A DNA stretch of 8,778 nucleotides from positions 1-8,778 of the forward strand of contig JAGACY010000039.1 in assembly GCA_017613855.1 (NCBI GenBank), read 5' to 3'. Positions within the stretch are counted from its first letter, which is position 1, and the number at the start of each line of letters is the position of its first letter. The position numbers were made by a program, and so were the translations under genes. The stretch is from Pseudomonadota bacterium (GTDB lineage: Bacteria > Myxococcota > Bradymonadia > UBA4248). The notes below the pieces were generated by a model, which ran no database searches, was not told the origin of the DNA, and saw only the letters and a list, made by a program, of their open reading frames with translations. Shown here one piece after another: positions 5,176-8,778 of this stretch.

Positions 5176-6659
5176 GACGTCCGTTTTTCCTGATAATTGC
5201 TGCACTTTCTACGACCATGCTGCTGCAAGCCTGCAAATCTGTACAACCCACCCAGGATCCCGTTTCTGCCACGCAAACTGCCATGAATAACACCGATTTT
5301 AATCTTCCCGAAATTCCGCCTGCCAAACTCTTTCAGCATCCCACGCCCGAAATTTTTGAGCTCAACAACGGCATGACCGTTTGGTACGTCCACAACCCGA
5401 TGATTCCGCTCATGACCCTTCGCGTCGTGTTCGATCATGGGGCAGCCGACGATCCTGCAGACAAATCCGGACGTACTTCGATGACTTCGGCCATGCTCAA
5501 AGAAGGCGCAAACGGCAAAACCGCACAGCAGCTTTCAAATGATATCGAAAGCCTCGGGGCGACGATTTCACCCTTTGTTACACAGGATTCTTCCGGAATT
5601 ACGGTTCAGTCGCTGTCTCAGTTTTTTGAGCAAAGCCTCGATATCATGAACGATATCTGGCTCAAGCCCGACTTTACACAGGAATCTTTCGACCGCTTGC
5701 AAAAGATCATACTCAATGGCCTCAAACAGCGCGAAGATTCTCCCAATGCCATTTCAAAACTCGCCTCGAACCGCGCCTATTTTGGCGACGATCATCCCTA
5801 TGGCCGTTCCGTCGACGGCTATATCTCGACGATTACATCCATGACGATCGAGGATGTCAAATCATGCTATCAGTCGATATTTGCGCCATCCCGCGCGGCT
5901 TTTATCGCCGTCGGCAACATCGAAACCGCAGAGCTCAAGCGAATTTTGAATGACCGCTATGGCAGCCTGAAATATGAGAAGCAAGCCGACGTCGACGCAA
6001 AACCCGTCGAACCAGAACACAAACTCAAGGTCGCCATCGTCGACAAACCCAATGCCCCGCAGACCGTCATCCGAATTTACCAGCCTGCCATCCAGGCAAC
6101 TTCGATGAAAACACTCACCTGGCAATTTGTGAATATCCCCTTCGGCGGGAGCTTTACAAGCCGTCTAATGCAGAATATCCGCGAGGATAAAGGCTATTCC
6201 TATGGTGCCAATTCGGCCGTTGCACCGCAAAAGTATGCCGGTGTGCTGCTCTCTTCGTCGGCCGTTTCGAGCGATGTGACCGGCCCTGCACTCAAAGAGT
6301 TTATCTACGAACTCGATCGTCTGCCCAAGGGCGACTTCACCCAGGAGGAATTCGAGCGAGCACGTGAGACGTGGAAATCAGAGCTCGTACAGTCGTTCGA
6401 AACACAATCGGGCGTATTGGCGACAATCGCGGCTTTGTACCTGAATAGAAAATCGACCGATGCCATCAATGGCTTTGCTCGTGAACTGCAGAGCTACGAT
6501 CTCGACAAATTCAATGCAATCGCCAAAGAATTCCCAACGCTCGATCAGGCAACCATCGTTCTGGTTGGCGATAAAAATCTCATCCTCGAACAAATCAAGG
6601 ATTTAGGACTGCCCGAACCCGAAATCAGAGACGTCGAAGGCAAACTTGTAAACAATTAG
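5172..6659 (+). CDS. M16 peptidase family lipoprotein, non-catalytic subunit
   Basis: This is the partner of the preceding M16 gene. Residues 1-21 are a lipoprotein signal ending in LLQAC with Cys21 as lipidation site; Lys at +2 (CKS) does not give the Asp retention signal, so outer-membrane placement is plausible. Two M16 domains follow. At the place of HLFEH the protein has SAMLK (S106, L109, K110), so no zinc site remains. The second domain keeps NIPFGGSFTSRL (321-332) and IREDKGYSYG, with R337 and Y344 in the conserved Arg/Tyr pair that M16B non-catalytic subunits supply for substrate binding. Length is 495 residues. The start overlaps the previous stop as ATGA, with GGGAGA as ribosome binding site, so the two are translationally coupled and probably made in equal amounts. 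The tail DLGLPEPEIRDVEGKLV resembles ends of other family members. Stop is TAG. Confidence 0.93.
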   Translation: MRRPFFLIIAALSTTMLLQACKSVQPTQDPVSATQTAMNNTDFNLPEIPPAKLFQHPTPEIFELNNGMTVWYVHNPMIPLMTLRVVFDHGAADDPADKSGRTSMTSAMLKEGANGKTAQQLSNDIESLGATISPFVTQDSSGITVQSLSQFFEQSLDIMNDIWLKPDFTQESFDRLQKIILNGLKQREDSPNAISKLASNRAYFGDDHPYGRSVDGYISTITSMTIEDVKSCYQSIFAPSRAAFIAVGNIETAELKRILNDRYGSLKYEKQADVDAKPVEPEHKLKVAIVDKPNAPQTVIRIYQPAIQATSMKTLTWQFVNIPFGGSFTSRLMQNIREDKGYSYGANSAVAPQKYAGVLLSSSAVSSDVTGPALKEFIYELDRLPKGDFTQEEFERARETWKSELVQSFETQSGVLATIAALYLNRKSTDAINGFARELQSYDLDKFNAIAKEFPTLDQATIVLVGDKNLILEQIKDLGLPEPEIRDVEGKLVNN

Positions 6660-6884
6660 CAATGTGCAATGCGCAATGCGCAGTTGAATGACAAAACTAA
6701 AGTGAAAGTCTAAAGTTATAGGGAGATGATGTTCTATATAACAATGAGTTGTTATCAATTTGCAATTCAATTGCAACACACGAATATATCTCTAAAGCTT
6801 AATAACGCCATACTTTAGAACTATATTTTGAGAGCTGTCATTCAATTGTTCATTATTCATTGTCCATTATTCATTTAATTCACC
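6660..6884. repeat. Heptamer-flanked intergenic element C
   Basis: The left array is CAATGTG, CAATGCG, CAATGCG (6660-6680), starting on the base after the stop codon of the M16 lipoprotein. Nine bases on, the core TGACAAAACTAAAG begins (6689). TCTAAAG (6791-6797) and CTTTAGA (6813-6819) form an inverted repeat. The right array, ATTGTTC, ATTATTC, ATTGTCC, ATTATTC (6845-6872), begins 32 bases after the start of CTTTAG. The order and spacings match the element at 1028-1170, with about 80 bases of extra sequence in the middle. It ends 12 bases before the next start codon. No gene or clear terminator is seen. Confidence 0.8.
6738..6776. repeat. Two adjacent hairpins in the M16-downstream spacer
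   Basis: ATAACAA-TGAG-TTGTTAT (6738-6755) is a perfect 7-bp stem with a 4-base loop. Four bases later TTGCAATT-C-AATTGCAA (6760-6776) is an 8-bp palindrome around one base. Both are AT-rich and no T-run follows, so a terminator is unlikely. They sit in the part of element C that has no counterpart in element B. Confidence 0.7.
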
Positions 6885-7952
6885 ATGTCCATTCTCAGAG
6901 AAAACCTCACTCCCCACATTGAATACATAGATGCCACGCGCTGCGCAGTCATACGGGAGCATGCCTTTTCGAATCAGCTGGTCCTGAAGGAATTCTGCGC
7001 AGAAGCCCCAATTGGTCAAAGAGTGAGGTTAAGAAGACTGCATTTGGCATGCAAAACAGGTTTTCTCTCTGAACTGTTTGATGATTATCATCCACAAACC
7101 GGGACCTATTGGGATCTGCAGCCATCATTCTGCTTTGCAGATGACGGCCTCCTTTGGATACATGTTGCTTCCAAAAACGAGCCTACGGTCATATCGAGCT
7201 GCTGGAAATTGAACTCCAACGCAGAGGACAGAATTACAGCCCAATTGCTCAAAGTGGTTATACTTGGGAACGCGGCCAGAAAACCGCTCGATCTGTGCTT
7301 TGATGCATTGGAGGAAGCCGTCAGTATTCTGCCGGAAAATAAAGAAAATGAACTATTATCATTTTTTCCGGAAAATGCAGAATTGCAGCTTGAAGTTCTG
7401 AATTTTGTATTTGACAAAAACACGAGAGCAAATCTCGAAATTGAGCCAGGACATACAAAAGTTTACATCACGGACAATTTACTTCACTTTGAATATGATA
7501 TTAACGAATCCGATCAGAAGTATTTAACTAACAAAACGGTACATCATATCATACAAACCATACAATTTTGTGATTCCGCAGTATCTGCCCCCAAAACAGA
7601 AGATGACATTCAGGTCATTGCTTCAGAAATCATAGCCATCGAAGAGAGCAATCATGCAGTCAATGAACATGAAGACATGTCAATGCTGCAAAATATTCAT
7701 CATGTCGATGATCTCAACAAAGATAAAATACCGCACTGGACTTTCTCTGATATTGCATCCACACTTGGTTCATCTTTTGAACCCATACAGAATTCCAACC
7801 AAACCTTTAAGCATGAGCCTTTCAGAATAGGATGCCCTTCGATCTATGCCATTCATCAGGCAATTGCAAATTCACAAGCAATCACCAGTGACATTGCATG
7901 TAAAGCGCTTGAAGAAGCGGAAGAACAATTGGGAAGCAGTCTCATACCGTGA
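6885..7952 (+). CDS. Unrecognised protein, N-terminal part (frame continues past TGA)
   Basis: I do not recognise this protein. The 355 residues up to TGA begin MSILRENLTPHIEYIDATRC, with no signal peptide or membrane segment, so it is probably cytoplasmic. Residues about 1-120 look like a mixed alpha/beta region with several Trp and Cys (YWDLQPSF, LLWIHVASK, SCWKLN). Residues 230-300 are acidic and low in structure. The end (ITSDIACKALEEAEEQLG) is helical. The ATG at 6885 follows a heptamer array closely and has no visible ribosome binding site; no other in-frame ATG nearby is better. Codon use appears more AT-rich than in the M16 genes. The frame ends at TGA (7950-7952) in SSLIP-TGA-LLYLIHKCF, but stays open to the window end, so the real protein is probably much longer. 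Confidence 0.7.
   Translation: MSILRENLTPHIEYIDATRCAVIREHAFSNQLVLKEFCAEAPIGQRVRLRRLHLACKTGFLSELFDDYHPQTGTYWDLQPSFCFADDGLLWIHVASKNEPTVISSCWKLNSNAEDRITAQLLKVVILGNAARKPLDLCFDALEEAVSILPENKENELLSFFPENAELQLEVLNFVFDKNTRANLEIEPGHTKVYITDNLLHFEYDINESDQKYLTNKTVHHIIQTIQFCDSAVSAPKTEDDIQVIASEIIAIEESNHAVNEHEDMSMLQNIHHVDDLNKDKIPHWTFSDIASTLGSSFEPIQNSNQTFKHEPFRIGCPSIYAIHQAIANSQAITSDIACKALEEAEEQLGSSLIP
7950..7952 (+). other. In-frame TGA inside the last gene
   Basis: The codons run CTC ATA CCG TGA TTA TTA TAC CTG. The frame is then free of stops for the remaining 826 bases, far more than expected by chance, and the translation reads as a continuing helical protein. No ribosome binding site or start codon is close behind it; the first in-frame ATG is at 8097. 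A Trp here would give SLIPWLLYLIHKCF, a normal hydrophobic helix. Confidence 0.85.
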
Positions 7953-8778
7953 TTATTATACCTGATTCACAAATGTTTCCCGGAACTGGATGAAGAATTT
8001 AAATTAAATGTATTAATTATTGCTTCCGGTGAAGATTACGAACCGCTGACATTTTCGATTTTAAAAAGTATATACAGGGAACAGCACAACGACACGATGT
8101 TATTGTCATTGCTTGAAAGACAATTGCACGCAACGCGCTACAACAAGCATCGTTATATACAGCTTGAACTTGAATATATTGATATTCTCTCACTTCAGCT
8201 CAGCATGTTCAATATGGCCTTAAGGCGTTTAAATCAGCTTAAGCCGCTTATCATGCAGAGTACCTGCAAAGAAGAACATATACAATTTGCTTTGGCATAT
8301 CATCATGCAGAATCTACCGGCATTGCCATGCAGTATCTCAGGCAATGGATGAAAACAGCTGAAACGCCGGCCCTTTCTGCAGCCTATGGATTAGAGCTGG
8401 CCCAACTCATGGTTGATCATAATGAGCCCATACAACCCATTATTGTTGTATGCCAGCAAATACTCGAAGCGGATCCGACGGCCACTCAGGCATTGGAACT
8501 CATGGCTCAATGCTTCGAATCATCCAATCAGTTGGATGATGCATCCGATGTATGGCAGGATTGCTTTGAACAATCGATTCGGAACTGGGAAATTGCACAG
8601 CTCAATGCCCAGGTTTCTCCAACGAAAGAGAATCTGGACAACCAGGAAATGCTTCGCAAAAGATCGATCAAACTGGCACAGTCTTTAGAAAAATCGCTAT
8701 CTCAGCTCGAACGCCCCCAAATGAGTTGCCTGGTCTATCAGCAGCATCTGCGTCTTGAACCTGATTCCATTCGAACGC
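7953..8778 (+). CDS. Unrecognised helical-repeat-like protein, continuation, cut by window end
   Basis: Open from the TGA to the last base in the same frame as the gene at 6885, about 275 codons. The translation is almost all helical: LLYLIHKCFPELDEEFKLNV, then FSILKSIYREQHNDTMLLSL, AYHHAESTGIAMQYLRQWM, ILEADPTATQALELMAQCFE and LAQSLEKSLSQLE. The segment around ILEADPTATQALELMAQCFESS with VWQDCFEQ, and VYQQHLRLEPDS at the end, resemble tetratricopeptide-type helix pairs (about 8430-8580 and 8730-8770). That suggests a protein-protein interaction scaffold. It could be the C-terminal part of one large protein with 6885-7952, or a remnant of it. The 3' end is outside the window. Function is unknown. 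Confidence 0.65.

Noticed and set aside
8413..8688. 91-codon plus-strand frame near the right end
   Set aside because: It is out of frame with the long open frame continuing from 6885, has no start signal, and its Arg/Ser/Trp-rich translation is typical of a shadow frame.

Overview
The window comes from a Gram-negative bacterium. One product carries a Sec-type signal peptide and another a lipoprotein signal peptide, and both belong to a periplasmic M16 peptidase pair. The phylum cannot be fixed from sequence alone. The genes are divergent members of housekeeping families, the base composition is moderate, and the spacers are unusually rich in 7-bp repeats.

Layout. Positions 1-260 are a gene-free repeat region with two copies of a 38-bp heptamer block. 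Positions 287-895 (minus) encode translation initiation factor IF-3 (infC). It has a strong intrinsic terminator directly after its stop and an attenuator-like hairpin in its leader, and no rpmI/rplT follows. Positions 896-1179 are a divergent spacer with two further heptamer arrays. Positions 1180-3329 (plus) hold xseA and xseB, the two subunits of exodeoxyribonuclease VII. XseA has an unrecognised N-terminal extension of about 115 residues, and a long palindrome sits over its stop codon. Positions 3330-3801 are a 470-bp spacer with consecutive GC-rich bulged hairpins, a perfect 13-bp inverted repeat and two more heptamer arrays. Positions 3802-6659 hold two M16B peptidase-family genes joined by an ATGA overlap. 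The first has the complete HxxEH...E zinc site; the second is a lipoprotein that has lost the site but keeps a conserved Arg/Tyr pair. Positions 6660-6884 are a spacer with two heptamer arrays and two hairpins. From 6885 to the window end there is one long reading frame for an unrecognised, partly helical-repeat-like protein.

Two points stand out. First, both the catalytic M16 gene (TGA at 4333-4335) and the last gene (TGA at 7950-7952) are interrupted by an in-frame TGA, with coherent protein continuing in the same frame and no frameshift. Tryptophan fits both places. The infC, xseA, xseB and second M16 frames all end in TAA or TAG. This is compatible with UGA being read as a sense codon at some sites, but nonsense mutation, assembly error, or two broken genes are simpler possibilities. 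Second, the spacers share an architecture: heptamer array, a TGACAA...CTAAAG core, a CTTTAG arm, then a second heptamer array starting 31-32 bp after the start of CTTTAG. Different spacers use different heptamers, several of them a 6-bp palindrome plus one base. This looks like a dispersed intergenic element family.

Functionally, infC acts in translation initiation and XseA/XseB in single-stranded DNA degradation. The M16 pair most likely forms a heterodimeric periplasmic or envelope-tethered zinc peptidase. The role of the last gene is unknown.
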